Assembly: GCA_014529385.2 (NCBI GenBank)
Contig: CM043955.1
Location: 146,604,640 to 146,668,639, forward strand
Length of the DNA: 64,000 nt
Origin: Adiantum capillus-veneris
Lineage: Eukaryota > Streptophyta > Polypodiopsida > Polypodiales > Pteridaceae
Direction: 5' to 3'
The translations under genes and the position numbers were made by a program. A model generated the notes under the pieces. That model had not been told where the DNA came from. It saw only the letters and a program-made list of their open reading frames with translations, and made no database searches. Positions 9,861 to 21,034 of the stretch are shown here, in pieces; within the stretch, counting starts at the first letter, position 1, and each line of letters begins with the position of its first letter.

Positions 9861-11760
9861 GTTCTCTTACCTTTTCCCAAGCATGGCATAGAGGAGATCC
9901 TTTGTGGTGATCTTCCTCTTCTTGGATTTAGACCAATGTAGCTCTAGAAGGATGATGGCGGGTGTTCTTTTGGGGGCAAGCACGGTATGCATATCCTTGC
10001 TCGCCGCACTTGAAACAACAATTATCCTTGCGATAACGCTCAAGCTCTTTAGGAGAGAGTTTGTTTTTTCCTTTGTAAACTCCCTTATCCTTAGCTTTAT
10101 AGTTATTGGAATTGCCCTTAGGAGACTTTTGGACATTGTCCTTCCCCTTAGGCTCATTGGAACCTTTGTTTTCCGTGGGCTTAAGATTTCTCTTAGAGCA
10201 TGTTTTGAAATTGATTTGTGAAGCCACCATGGTATGGTGTATGATCGCGGATATGGTGTGTGGCCTTTGGGAGTTGACATACTCCACCATATCTTCAGTT
10301 AAGCCCGCACAAAATTGTTGTTATTGATCTCCAAAGTCCATATTTTTGAAGACAATGGATTTGAGATGTAAGTCCCAGTCTACATATTTGTGAATGGATT
10401 CATAGGGAGAGAGCTTCAAGATTCGCGATTCGGTGAGTACTTTGTCTTTGGCATCGGTGGCCAAAAACATGGAAGCTCTTAAAGCTTTCCATGTTTGTGG
10501 GGCTTCATCGTTTGCTCGTAGGCTAGACCACCATTGCCCCTGGAGGACTTTTGAAAATGCATAGCTACATGGTGTAGCTTAGAGGACTCCGTGAATCCCT
10601 CATCTCCAAACTCCGCATCAAATTGTTGGATGAAAGCCAAGACTTTATCCGTAGCACCAAAGGTGCCATCGTAGGTAAGGAAAGAGATGTTCTTTCCTCC
10701 CTATTTGAACTTCTTGATCTTGGATGATCTCTTCCACGTGACATAGGATTTCCTATGGCCGCTTGTTTTTGATGGTTCAAAAGTTGCACCATCGCTTTCT
10801 TCAAAAGATGAAGAATTTGAGGAAGATGGAGAAGAGGGTGACTTCTTTCTCACCTTTTTCTTGCCTTGTTCCTCTTTGTTTGTACCATCACTTTCATAAG
10901 AGGAAGAAGATGGAGAAGAGGGTGGCCTCTTTCTCATTTTTTTCTTCCCTTGTTTTTTTATCATCCCTCTTTGAATTATGGTGTGGAGAGGTGTGCGATG
11001 GTCTTCTCCATTTAAGAGGTGATGGAGAGCGTTTTGCCCGCCGTCTTCGTGGAGCCATGCATGAGACTCACTTCTTTCTCGTTCCTTCAGTGGGGGCTCT
11101 TGAGTTCTTCTTTGGGAAGGAGATGCATCATCAAGAAGTAATTTTTGAGCCCTTCATTTGGATCCTCTTCTTCTTCCCAAATCGGAGAGAGGACTCTTTT
11201 GCAAGTCTCACAAGGAGGCTTCCTAGGTACTCTCTCTTCATGGTGGGGAGCTTGGAGAATCCCATGAGCACTAAGCTATTGTTGCACTTCACTTTGGAGA
11301 GATGGATTGCCCATGGCTTGTTGAAACCTAGAAACAAGGTAGTTAACAAGCATAGGGGCATCATTAGCAGCCTGATCATTAGAAAAATCAAAGCTATCAA
11401 CATTAATTCAATCTCTTTACTATTGTCAGTCATTCTAACATCTTTTAGGTGTAAAATTTTTTAGGTGTACTTTGGCACTTCAAGCCCTAGGTGCTACTCC
11501 TCTTTACCCCTTTAGAAAAACACTCAAGCTACTGTACCCGTGGCTCAAATATCATTAATTTCAAGGAGCAGAAGAGAGGGTCTTTCAACACCAAAACAAC
11601 ATCAACTTCTCTCAAGCTTTTAATAGCTCAATAGTGGTTAAGCCATAGGCAATAAGCCATAGGCAAGCCCCATAGGACTCCACTATTAAGACCATAGCTC
11701 TTGATAGTGATGCCACGTTATCTCCACGAAGACAGGCGCACTGCAAGGCTGAAAAATCCC
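9861..11760 (-). pseudogene. Chromovirus 1 gag
   Basis: Gag forms the virus-like particle. The 3' part is clear: a Lys/Asn-rich stretch followed by a zinc knuckle, CCFKCGEQGYAYRACPQK (CX2CX4-type), near 9965-10020. The 5' part has Ser/Lys-rich frames (PSSPSSSSYESD, repeated) around 10700-10964 that have counterparts in chromovirus 2 at 38560-38850. An N-terminal frame begins at the ATG at 11433. Frames change several times, so the gene is broken. Start and exact extent are uncertain. Confidence 0.7.
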
Positions 11761-11844
11761 TATTCTACTTACTCAATTGCAATACCAACTATCTATAGCT
11801 AGCTTGAGGACTTCCCTTCTTGAGCAAGAAAAGAGAAACCTTGT

Positions 11845-11857
11845 GCTCTAATACCAA
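11845..11857 (-). other. Chromovirus 1 primer binding site
   Basis: The minus strand reads TGGTATTAGAGC one base after the LTR end ...GTTACA, one mismatch from the TGGTATCAGAGC site complementary to initiator tRNA-Met. Confidence 0.8.
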
Positions 11858-12472
11858 TGTAACATTTAATGGCCTCGTAACTTGTGTGGACCGGAAAATA
11901 GCATAAACATAGTGAGCATTTTATTAGAATAGGTTCCTAATTAGTTAAGCAAGAGTGCTTGGATAGAGAGAGCAACAAAAAGCATAACACCTAGTTAGAT
12001 AGGCATGAACAATACTTCAAAAGAGAGAGAAATTAAGCTATTGATAACAATCGAGGACCGGATTTACATGGAGCCGGTCCCCCCTCCAAAAGGATTTGTA
12101 TTCTAGGTTTCCCCCATCAAGGGAGACATTTTACAATATAATACTTTGTGTTTCTTCAATAACTTGATGGTACAATGAAGATGGAAGCTTCAAGCACCAT
12201 GCACACACTTATAAAACACAACATCAATTCTCTCACAGTCTCAGACTCAAGACCTCACACACCTTCGAAGATGGTGAGCGCTAGCGAGGTATGAGAGTAG
12301 ATTGAGAGGAAGGAGTAGTCTTACGAGAAAGAAGTATATCTCCTCACATAATCACTCATAAAGGCTTAGCATATCTTAGTAATTAGCATGGTAGAGGAGA
12401 TGAGCATGCATTGAAGCTTGGCTCTTGGTTGGATTTGCATCACAAAGCCAAGACTTGTTGGTGTAGGCCTCC
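11858..12472 (-). repeat. Chromovirus 1 5' LTR, 3' part
   Basis: It ends in GTTACA next to the primer binding site and matches 3194 onwards and the solo LTR at 34369-35964. It breaks off at 12472 exactly where the TIR element starts. The rest of the LTR continues at 29084. Confidence 0.9.
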
Positions 12473-12502
12473 GGGTGAAAGCATGGTTTGGTGGTACAAA
12501 AA
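12473..12502 (+). repeat. Left terminal inverted repeat of the 16.6-kb element
   Basis: GGGTGAAAGCATGG followed by TTTGGTGGTACAAAAA; inverted partner at 29050-29079. The flanking CTCC at 12469-12472 is the left target duplication. Confidence 0.9.
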
Positions 12503-12512
12503 AAGGACCTAT

Positions 12513-12873
12513 TTTGCTTCTACCTGGTTGGTACTTCTACATATGTCCACACTTTGGAGGGAACCTTTTTTTTCATCTATGTTAAAGAATGGTAGGAGGG
12601 AAATTTGTATGATTTAAACTTTCCGTGAAAGAAAACGTGGGTGGGGCAATAAGTAATGGGAGTGGTGTTTTGAAACCGTGCCAAAAGTCCCATCACAGAC
12701 TGCGTTTGTGAGTGGCGCAGTTGCTCAACACATTTTCCAGCTTCCGCCTTGCTCTCTTACTACATCGCCTTCTGCAAACCACTATAGTTGCAGGTAACAA
12801 GCTCCTTGGCTACTCACAATCAGGAAGATGAGGACGCCAACGAGGTAATCAGCAGCCAAAGCGTCACCGGACA
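12513..12873. other. Left subterminal region, no gene recognised
   Basis: About 360 bp between the left TIR and the first candidate exon. It has one GGTTGGTACTTC motif near 12529 and no coding pattern. It is the likely promoter region of the coiled-coil gene, by position only. Confidence 0.5.
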
Positions 12874-13062
12874 ATGGGAAAAAGAAGAAGAGGACAATGG
12901 ATGCAAAATCCCCTCGGAACATCGACACCCCAAATACGAGGGCTAGCAAGGGGGCCTCCTTTCTGGAGAGGGAGAAACCTGCTGTGTCCATGGAGACTTC
13001 ATTTAAGCCTAGGCCTCTTTTTGCCGATGATGAGACTCCACGATCATCTACTACATCTAAAG
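12874..13062 (+). CDS. Candidate first exon in the 16.6-kb element
   Basis: Two frames are open. One (ATG at 12874) begins MGKRRRGQW and reaches the splice donor AAAG|GTAGGT at 13062 in phase 0, which suits the next exon. The other (ATG at 12897) begins MDAKSPRNIDTP and has the composition of a disordered, Ser/Pro/Lys-rich N-terminus, but reaches the donor in phase 1. I cannot decide between them. The exon probably belongs to the coiled-coil gene that resumes around 13535. No domain is recognised. Confidence 0.35.
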
Positions 13063-13534
13063 GTAGGTGCTATGAGAGCTGTGCATTTTCTGGTGATTTA
13101 CCATTTTCTTTTCCATGCATGCAAGCTTCTGCATGTCTTTTATCTGATGAGGTCTGCATTTGCTTTTTTTGCATGCAACAAGTACATGTGCATGTTTGGG
13201 ATCTTCTTAGGAATTTAGGGTATAGGAAAGTTACAATGTTACATGTATAAGCTGCTCTTTTGATTGCTAACTTGCATGCATGCAAGTGAAAAAATCAATA
13301 TATGTTGTGCATGAGCATAGCACAAAGTTGAAGCTCAGTAGGGATATCAACATAACCAAATTTGGTTAGTACCAAATTTGGTACTAACCAGTACCAAATT
13401 TGATACTAACCATAACCAAAATTGGCATACATTCATTTCATTCCATGTGTTTTGTTTTCCACAACTGAAATGAGGCATATAATGAGGGCATGTCTTTACT
13501 TGCGTGTTGTTTCCACATCGCAAGAAAAAACAAG
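13063..13534. other. Presumed intron with GTACCAAATTTGGTAC palindromes
   Basis: No gene recognised. A perfect 16-bp palindrome GTACCAAATTTGGTAC is at 13369-13384 and an imperfect second copy (GTACCAAATTTGATAC) at 13391-13406, with related CATAACCAAATTTGGTTAG on the left. The same palindrome recurs around the phosphatase gene and next to array B. Confidence 0.6.
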
Positions 13535-13562
13535 ATGGAGGAGTACCCTATCTTGACAAAGT

Positions 13563-13884
13563 TGTTGAGATGTCGAGCTCTACATCTTGAGCTGGCATCC
13601 AGTACGGGTCTTGGCCGCTTACGACATTTACTCACTGGCGCGTTAGGTGACCGACACGGAGGATCTCTGCCAGTGATTCTACAGCTAGACTACACTTATA
13701 GTGCCAGCCTAGTACGCTTCTAGCGAGTTCACACTTAGTGACCGCATGTACATATGTGCTACTTTTCAGCTTTAGCACTTAGTCATTTTGTACTCTCTTT
13801 TCTGTGAAGAAGAAGAAGAAGCTTTCCATCTCTGTGTGCTTTGTGCTTGTCTTGCGTAGCTCTCTTGCATCCTCTTTCTTTACA
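13563..13884 (+). repeat. Copia 5' LTR
   Basis: Starts TGTTGAGATGTCGAGC and ends CTTTCTTTACA, followed immediately by the primer binding site. 322 bp. Confidence 0.95.
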
Positions 13885-13902
13885 TGGTATCAGAGCCTGG
13901 TG
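13885..13902 (+). other. Copia primer binding site
   Basis: TGGTATCAGAGCCTGGTG directly after the 5' LTR, the standard site complementary to the 3' end of initiator tRNA-Met. Confidence 0.9.
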
Positions 13903-14100
13903 CAGGCAAGAGAGGCTAAGAGAGCAAGAGCATCACAATCCCTTCGTTCGCAATCCACGACTAGATGCCGAAGGTGCCTCGCGCAGTGAAATTTTTTTTA
14001 GGGGTTTTTCGTCCAAGTTTCTGAACAGGTCTCCAAAGTGCAGTACACAGAGATTTACTGTACAAGTACAATGGTTGTATGTACGCTTGATTGTGGACAC

Positions 14101-14433
14101 TTGTTGAGTGTAGGAAGCGTTACACGTACCACGACAGCAGGTTTAGCAGATTTGCAGGTTTTTGCAGATTGCAGCTATTTTGTCTTAGTGCTTCAAGATG
14201 TCTGACGGTTTCAGTCAGATTTTCACTGAGAAGCTTGAGAAAAATAACTACCCTGCATGTAACGCTTCCTACACTTGTTGAGTGTAGGAAGCGTTACAGG
14301 TACCACGACAGCAGGTTCAACAGATTTGCAGGTTTTTGCAGATTGCAGCTATTTTGTCTTAGTGCTTCAAGATGTCTGACGGTTTCAGTCAGATTTTCAC
14401 TGAGAAGCTTGAGAAAAATAACTACCCTGCATG
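14101..14433 (+). repeat. 174-bp tandem duplication at the copia gag start, with hairpin junction
   Basis: The leader and first ~60 bases of gag occur twice (gag ATG at 14198 and again at 14372). The junction carries a perfect 17-bp inverted repeat, GTAACGCTTCCTACACT at 14259-14275 and its complement at 14281-14297, with a 5-base loop. This looks like a template switch during reverse transcription. Confidence 0.85.
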
Positions 14434-17400
14434 GAAGTTCAGAATAACAAATTTCCTAAAAGGAAAAGGTTATTGGGACTATGTAGAAGGAGACAATGAA
14501 AAGGAACTAGAGATTCCCGAGGCAAATGCTACAGCAGAACAAAGAAAAGCTTTGAGGGACTGGCAACAAGGCCAGAGCAAAGTGATGTATTGGCTTTCTA
14601 TGAGCATCACAGATGGCATGATGGGCTATCTACAGGATGCTGAAACCCTCGCCATTGCATGGAAAAACTTAGGCAGAGTGTTCGAGGTGAACACCAAGGC
14701 CAGGAAGCTTCAAGTAAAGTCGGAGCTAAATCAGGTTAAGAGGAACAACCTCTCAATCAATGATTATGACTTGAAGATCAAGAGTATCATTGAGGCTCTT
14801 GGATCTATTAAAGTCTCAGTGGAAGACGATGACATTGTCCGTGCATGCTTGGATGGTCTAGGAGATGAGTATGTACATTTCATGTCTTCCATGAATACAA
14901 GAGAAGACATCCCCGTGTTCCAAGATTTGATTTCTATGCTTATTCTTGAGGAGAAGAACCTTGACACATCTTCTTCTCATGGTAGAAATAATTCTGAACA
15001 GGCCTTCTATTCTAACTCCAACAGAGGTAGAGGTAGAGGTCGTGGTCGAGGCCCAAGAGGTTGCAGGGGCCAATTTCAAGAAGTTCAATCAAATTAAAAC
15101 AATACAGGTGGCAGGGGAAACCAGTATCAAGGCAGGGGGAGTCAAAGAGGTCGTGGTGCAGGATCAAGCAGGCAGCAACATACTGCAGATAGCAGAGAAT
15201 GTTGGACTTGTGGTGAAAGAGGTCACATGTCACGTGACTGTCCAAAGGGAAAAGCAAGTGGAAAGAGAGAACATGGAAACTATGCGTCTACTAGCAGAGG
15301 TGCAGATGACAGCAAAAACGAGCGCATGTTTGTTATGCAGCATGTAATGAATACAATGACTGCAGAGAATTCCACCCAAGATGATGTTTGGTATGTGGAT
15401 TCAGGTGCCTCTAATCACATGACGTCTCGTGGAGAGTGGTTTAGAGATATGCGCAAACCAGATGTGTCAGGCTATGTGCAGACAGGAGATGACACTGCTC
15501 ACCCCATTGCTCATGTAGGGGACATACCTCTAAATACGATGAGTGGGAAATCAAAGTACTTAGCAGATGTACTTCATATCCCAAACATTACAAACAATTT
15601 TGTTTCTATTGGACAAATGGTTGAGCAGGGTTTACAGGTTCGCTTCAATCCAAATGGCTGTTATGTAGAAGATTTCCAGAATGGCTGTAAGCTGATCACA
15701 GAGGGCAAATGTGTGGGCAGAATGTTTACGCTGAATGTAGACATGCCTGAGGTAAAAGATGCATTATTTGCACAGGGCACAGGTGTTGTGGCTGATGTTG
15801 ACATTTGGCACAAACGCATTGGCCATGTCAATGAGCAGAGATTGCGCAACATGCAATCAAAATAGATTGTAAAAGGTTTGCCCAAATTCAAGGTGGATGG
15901 TATGCATAAAGTGTGTGCAGCATGCCAGTTTGGAAAACAGTCAAAGGGCTCATTTCCACATGAGCGCAATGTATGTAAAAAGCCACTTGAGGTGGTGCAC
16001 ACAGATGTTTGGGGTCCAACCGATACTGCAAGTATACATGGTTGCAGGTATTATGTCTCTTTCATTGATGACCATACAAGGAAAGTATGGGTCTACTTCA
16101 TGCGTAACAAAAGTGAAGTGTTTGGTCACTTTCAAGACTTCAAAGTCATGATTGAGAAGGAGACAGATATGCAAATCAAGACATTGAGGTCAGATGGAGG
16201 GGAAGAGTACGTCTCCAATGATTTTTCAGATTTTCTGCGAATGCATGGTATACGCAGGCAGTTTACATGCAGATATACTCCACAACAGAATGGGGTCGCA
16301 GAAAGGAAAAATAGGCACATTGCAGAGGTTGCACGTGCATTGATGAATGAGAAGAACATGCCTCATCATTTCTGGGCTGAAGTTGTAAATACATCTGTGT
16401 ACATTATGAAAAGGACACCTACAGTTGCGGTGCATGATGTAACACCTGAGGAAAAGTTTACAGGTACAAAGCCTGATTTGGCACACTTGAAAGTGTTTGG
16501 CTGCATAGCTTACGTGCATGTACCAGATGAGTTGCGTAGAAAATTGGATCCTAAAGCAGAGAAATGTATTCTTGTGGGATATTCCCTTGAACAAAAGGGG
16601 TACAGGTGCTACAATCCTACTACACGAGAATTACGAGTGAGCAGAGATGTAGTCTTTGATGAGATGAGGAGCTGGTACAGTAATGCACATGGTACTATTG
16701 GAGCTGATGTAAAAGATGATGTGGCTGTACAAAATGTGAGGCCACAGTCACAGGTTTTGAGTGGACCACAAGAGTCCTCTTCTCGTGGCTCTGTTGAGAA
16801 GCCATGGAATGGTAGACTATGTACGCAGGTTACTCCACCAGCAGGTACAGGGAATGTATCATGAAAAGGAAAGGAAAAGGTTGATGAATCTCCCTTTATG
16901 GCTGATGCATCATCAGGTTTTTCACATGTAGACATGGATTCAGATGGTTCTGAACAAAGTCTTGATGAGGAATTTGGAATTCCGGCTATCAGGACACCTG
17001 GTGTAAGGAAAGTACAAGAAGATGCTAGAGGGCAAAGGAGTGACCAAGGACCGCGCAGATCTAACCGAGTCAGAAATCCAGTTCAGAAATTGACTTATGA
17101 TGGGTATCTAGCACATTAACAAGCCTACATGGCTAAGGTGATACAGGATGTGGAGCCCACATGTTTTGAAGATGCAATTGGAAATGTGCATTGGGATGAT
17201 GCAATGAATGAAGAGATGGCTGCATTGGAAGCAAATGACACATGGGAGTTGGTGCCATTGCCAAGTGGCAAGAAAGCTATTGGCTGTAAATGGGTGTATA
17301 AAACCAAGCATAAGGCTGATGGTAACATTGAGCGTCACAAGGCAAGGCTGGTCGCAAAGGGTTATGCACAGAAATATGGCATAGACTATGAGGAGACCTT

Positions 17401-18721
17401 TTCTCCAGTGGCAAAGATGACGACTGTGAGAGCTGTCATAGTAGTGGCTGCATCTAGAGGATGGATTATGCATCAAATGGATGTAAAGAATGCCTTCTTG
17501 AATGGTGAGTTGCAAGAGGAAGTGTATATGGATCAGCCACCTGGTTATGTCGATCCAGGTTACCCAGATTATGTATGCAGACTTCTCAAAGCTTTGTATG
17601 GTTTGAAGCAGGGCTCTAGAGCATGGTATGACAGGATTGCCAAGTATCTTGTCAGTATTGGGTTTAGGAGAGCTCATGTTGATCATTCACTCTATGCACG
17701 TGAGAGTGATGTGGGAATTGTGGTCATTACCATATATGTAGATGACCTTATTATTGTTGGTGACAATGCTATGGAGATTGACCATGTGAAGGGTCTTCTC
17801 AAACAGGAGTTTGAAATGAAAGATTTGGGCGAGTTGCGCTACTTTCTTGGCATTGAGGTGATCAGGACTCCAGAGGGTGTATGGCTGTCACAGAGACAGT
17901 ATGCTTTGGACATGTTGTCAAAGTATGGTATGGCTGATTGTAAGCCAATTTCTATTCCCTTGGATGTGAATGCAAAGCCGAGTGCAGAGAAGGGTGATGT
18001 TGTTGAGGATGTCAATATGTATAGGAAGATTGTGGGTAGTCTAATATACTTGACTATCACGAGGCCAGACTTGAGCTACACAGTAGGCTTGGAGAGTCAG
18101 TTCATGCAGCTTCCGAGGAAGCCACATTTGGATGGAGTACGACGCACACTTCGGTATGTGCAAGGGACTCTTGACTACACATTGTTCTACGCAGCAGATG
18201 CGCCATTAGCATTGTATGGGTATACAGATGCAGATTGGGCAGGTAGCATTGTTGATAGGAGATCTACGAGTGGCTTCATGTTCTCTTTTGGGAGTGCTGC
18301 TGTTACTTGGAGCAGCAAAAAGCAGCCTACGGTTGCTTTATCGAGCACAGAGGCTGAGTACAGAGGTGCAGCAGTTGCGGCGTGCGAGATAGCTTGGCTA
18401 CGCACATTACTTGAGGACTTGGGAGTGCAGGTGGACCAGCAGATTGTCATTCATTGTGACAACCTCAACAGCATGTAGTTGGCTAGGAACCCAGTGTTCC
18501 ATTCTAGGACCAAACACATAGAGGTCCATTACCACTACGTTCGAGAGCGAGTGTTGGCGGGCAACATCGACTTGGTCTACGTCAGCACAGAGTTGCAGAT
18601 AGCGGATATCTTTACCAAGGCCCTCGGAGCTGAGAAGCTTCGACGTTTCCAGACTATGCTTGGACTCTGCGACATGCAGAGCTCGAGGGGGAGTGTTGAG
18701 ATGTCGAGCTCTACATCTTGA
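14372..18721 (+). pseudogene. Copia gag-pol polyprotein with five in-frame stops
   Basis: One continuous frame of about 1450 codons, broken only by stops at 15095, 15863, 16862, 17117 and 18476. Order: Gag with N-terminal copia-gag helices; zinc knuckle CWTCGERGHMSRDC (near 15209-15250); protease WYVDSGASNHM (near 15391); GAG-pre-integrase with HKRIGHVN and CAACQFGKQ; integrase core with Asp (HTDVWGP), Asp (LRSDGGEEY) and Glu (NGVAERKN) intact; reverse transcriptase with KARLVAKGY, MDVKNAFLNG and the YVDD active site; RNase H with TDADWAG, SSTEAEY and HCDN. All five stops (TAA, TAG, TGA, TAA, TAG) are one C-to-T change from CAA, CAG or CGA. No frameshift is present, so decay is recent or biased. 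Confidence 0.93.
18679..18693 (+). other. Copia polypurine tract
   Basis: GAGCTCGAGGGGGAG immediately before the 3' LTR, the expected plus-strand primer site. Confidence 0.85.
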
Positions 18722-19018
18722 GTTGCATCCACTACGGGTCTTTGCCGCTTACGACATTTACTCACTGGCGAGTTAGGTGACCGACACGGAGGATCTCTGC
18801 CAGTGATTCTACATCTGGACTACACTTATAGTGCTATCCTAGTACGCTTCTAGCGAGTTCACACTTAGTGACCGCATGTACATATGTGCTACTTTTCAGC
18901 TTTAGCACTTAGTCATTTTGTACTCTCTTTTCTGTGAAGAAGAAGAAGAAGCTTTCCATCTCTGTATGCTTTGTGCTTGTCTTGCGTAGCTCTCTATCTT
19001 GCATCCTCATTCTTTACA
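18694..19018 (+). repeat. Copia 3' LTR
   Basis: 325 bp, TGTTGAGATG...TTTACA, matching the 5' LTR apart from scattered substitutions, a lost G near the start and a 4-bp insertion near the end. AAAGT follows at 19019. Confidence 0.95.
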
Positions 19019-19869
19019 AAAGTTTTGCTATACAGCACAAGAGCTTCATGATGAGTATGGTTTGAGCATGGAGGGGGTGCTGCCAAAGGATCTTACAGAA
19101 GATGACATCCCCGATGACCAGTGGCTCACTGTATTCAGGCATTCCAGCCAGAAGAAGACAAAGATTTACTTAAATCATGTGCAGCCACGGCTTCAGGATG
19201 AATGCAGGTTCCTGTTCCATAAGGTGTACCAAGCCCAACGATCATGTGGAGAGATCACTACAAAATTTTCCCGCTGTTTTGCATATGAGAAGTGTCATGC
19301 AGCCACAAAGGACCCTGCGGGCCATAAGGTTGCATGGGCCAGGTTTGGCAAGAGTGTACTCAACATGTGGTCCTCCCGACCAGGAGGCTTGGAAAAGAAG
19401 GTTGAGAATTGGCGAAAGGCAAACGGTGCGTCCCAATGAGGCCACCTGTCAAATACCAAGAAGCCCCAACTTACGCCAGTCGGTAGTATGCTCCCTACAC
19501 AGAAAGTCCCCCCCACAGCGTCATGAGGAGAAGACACCTGATTATATTACGGACCTTGAAGCTATGGTTGGGAGAGTCCCTCGGACATGTGTCGGGGTAG
19601 CCGATAGGCTGAAAGAGCTGACAATGTCTCTGAAGCAGAAGAAGGAAACACTCTTGAGGGCAGAGGGTTCCAATAAACTTGTCAAGCAGATTATGGACGA
19701 CATCAAGGAATATGAGACCCAACTGGAAACACTGAGAGAGGCCAACACTGGCGATGACGCAGAAATCAATGTGATAGAAGCTGATTTGGCTGCTAGTCGA
19801 AGGATGCTACGTCGATACGGAATCAGTGAAGATACGTCATTGCTCGACAAGGAGATTCTAGAGCAATAG

Positions 19870-20880
19870 GTGCTGGTAGTTTTGGGAGTTTTTGGTAGAA
19901 CTGTTTATGCTTGGTTTGGTTGGATTGGTAGTGTTAGGTACCTTTGGTAGAACTGTTAATGCTTGGTTTGGTGGGATTGGTAGTGTTAGGTACCTTTGAT
20001 AGAACTGTTTATGCTTGGTTTGGTGGGATTGGTAGTATTAGGTACTCATGGTAGAACTGTTTTTATTCTAGGTAGTTTATGGTTTCCTTCTGTCTTATGG
20101 TTTGGTATTTCTGTTACTATGAAGAAGTTTTGGTACTTTAAGGTACTTTCTGAAAGTGCTGCAAAAGGTGTTATGGTAGTTTTATTCTGATAGCTTTGGT
20201 AGTTTTGCTAGTTTTGGTACTTTTAGGTACTATTTGAAAGTGCTGCAAAAGTGTAATTGGTAGTTTGATTTTGGTAGTTTTTGAAAGTGCTGCAAAAAGT
20301 TTTTCTTTGGTAGTCTTGGTAGTTTTGGTTGTTTTGGTACTATTTGAAAGTTTGATTTTGGGAGTTTTGGTACTTTTGGTACTTTTAGGTACTATTTGAA
20401 AGTGCTGCAAAAAGTGGCTTCTGTAGTTTGATTTCGTATTTTTGGTATTTTTGGTACTTTTAGGTACTATTTGAAAGTGCTGCAAAAAGTGGGTTTGGTA
20501 GTTCAATTTTGGTAGTTTTGGTACTTTTAGGTACTATTTGAAAGTGTTGCAAAAAGCTTGTTTGATAGTTTGATTTTGGTAGTTTTGGGTACTTTTAGGT
20601 ACTATTTGAAAGTGCTGCAAAAAGCTTCTTTGGTAGTTTTGGGTACTTTTAGGTACTATTTGAGAGTGATGCAAAAATCTTGTTTGGTAGTTTGATTTTG
20701 GTAGTTTTGGTACTTTTAGGTACTATTTGAAAGTGCTTCAAAAAGTGGCTTTTGGTAGTTTGATTTTGGTAGTTTTGGTACTTTTAGGTACTATTTGAAA
20801 GTGCTGCAAAAAGTGGCTTTTGGTAGTTTTGATAAGGTTTGGGTAGTTTAGTTATGCATTGAGGGTATTTATATGTTTTT
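19870..20880. repeat. Tandem array A, GGTA-rich
   Basis: Two sub-arrays. At 19893-20062 a unit of about 52 bp (GGTAGAACTGTTTATGCTTG...) occurs just over three times. From about 20130 to 20840 a variable unit of 50-70 bp, built on TTTTAGGTACTATTTGAAAG and GTGCTGCAAAAAG separated by TTTGGTAGTTTGATTT, occurs about ten times. The array separates the coiled-coil gene from the RING-like gene. Open frames on either strand here are repeat artefacts. Confidence 0.9.
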
Positions 20881-21034
20881 GGTACTATATGATTCCCGAG
20901 TTTGGTAGTTTTTGGTAGTTTTGGTGGTTTTGGTAGTTTGGGTTCTGTTTCGTAGTACAATACTTAGAAGTACCAGTCTCGGTATGACTTGGTAGTGGTT
21001 GAAACCAATTGGGACCGCTGGTTGTTAACAGGCT

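Larger units (their letters stand above)
13563..19018 (+). mobile_element. Full-length Ty1/copia retrotransposon with AAAGT target duplication
   Basis: Two LTRs (13563-13884 and 18694-19018), a primer binding site, one polyprotein frame with gag-PR-INT-RT-RNH order, and a purine tract. AAAGT at 13558-13562 and at 19019-19023 is the 5-bp target duplication. The LTRs differ by roughly ten substitutions and two small indels by eye, so the insertion is not very recent. It is nested in the coiled-coil gene of the 16.6-kb DNA element and shares its orientation. Five premature stops make it non-autonomous today. Confidence 0.95.
13535..19869 (+). pseudogene. Coiled-coil gene of the 16.6-kb element, interrupted by copia
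   Basis: A frame from the ATG at 13535 is cut by the copia element at 13562 and continues in frame at 19024, after the AAAGT duplication, with no lost base. It runs to about 19400 as a Lys/Asp-rich protein (YGLSMEGVLPKDL, NMWSSRPGGLEKK). The frame then changes; a 118-bp GT-AG intron at 19401-19518 would join the parts in phase 0, or it is a frameshift. The C-terminal part (19519-19869) is helical and charged (DRLKELTMSLKQKKETLL, IKEYETQLETLRE), a likely coiled coil. No family is recognised. Its place inside the element suggests a DNA-binding or accessory protein; that is inference. It is not functional while copia is present. Confidence 0.6.
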
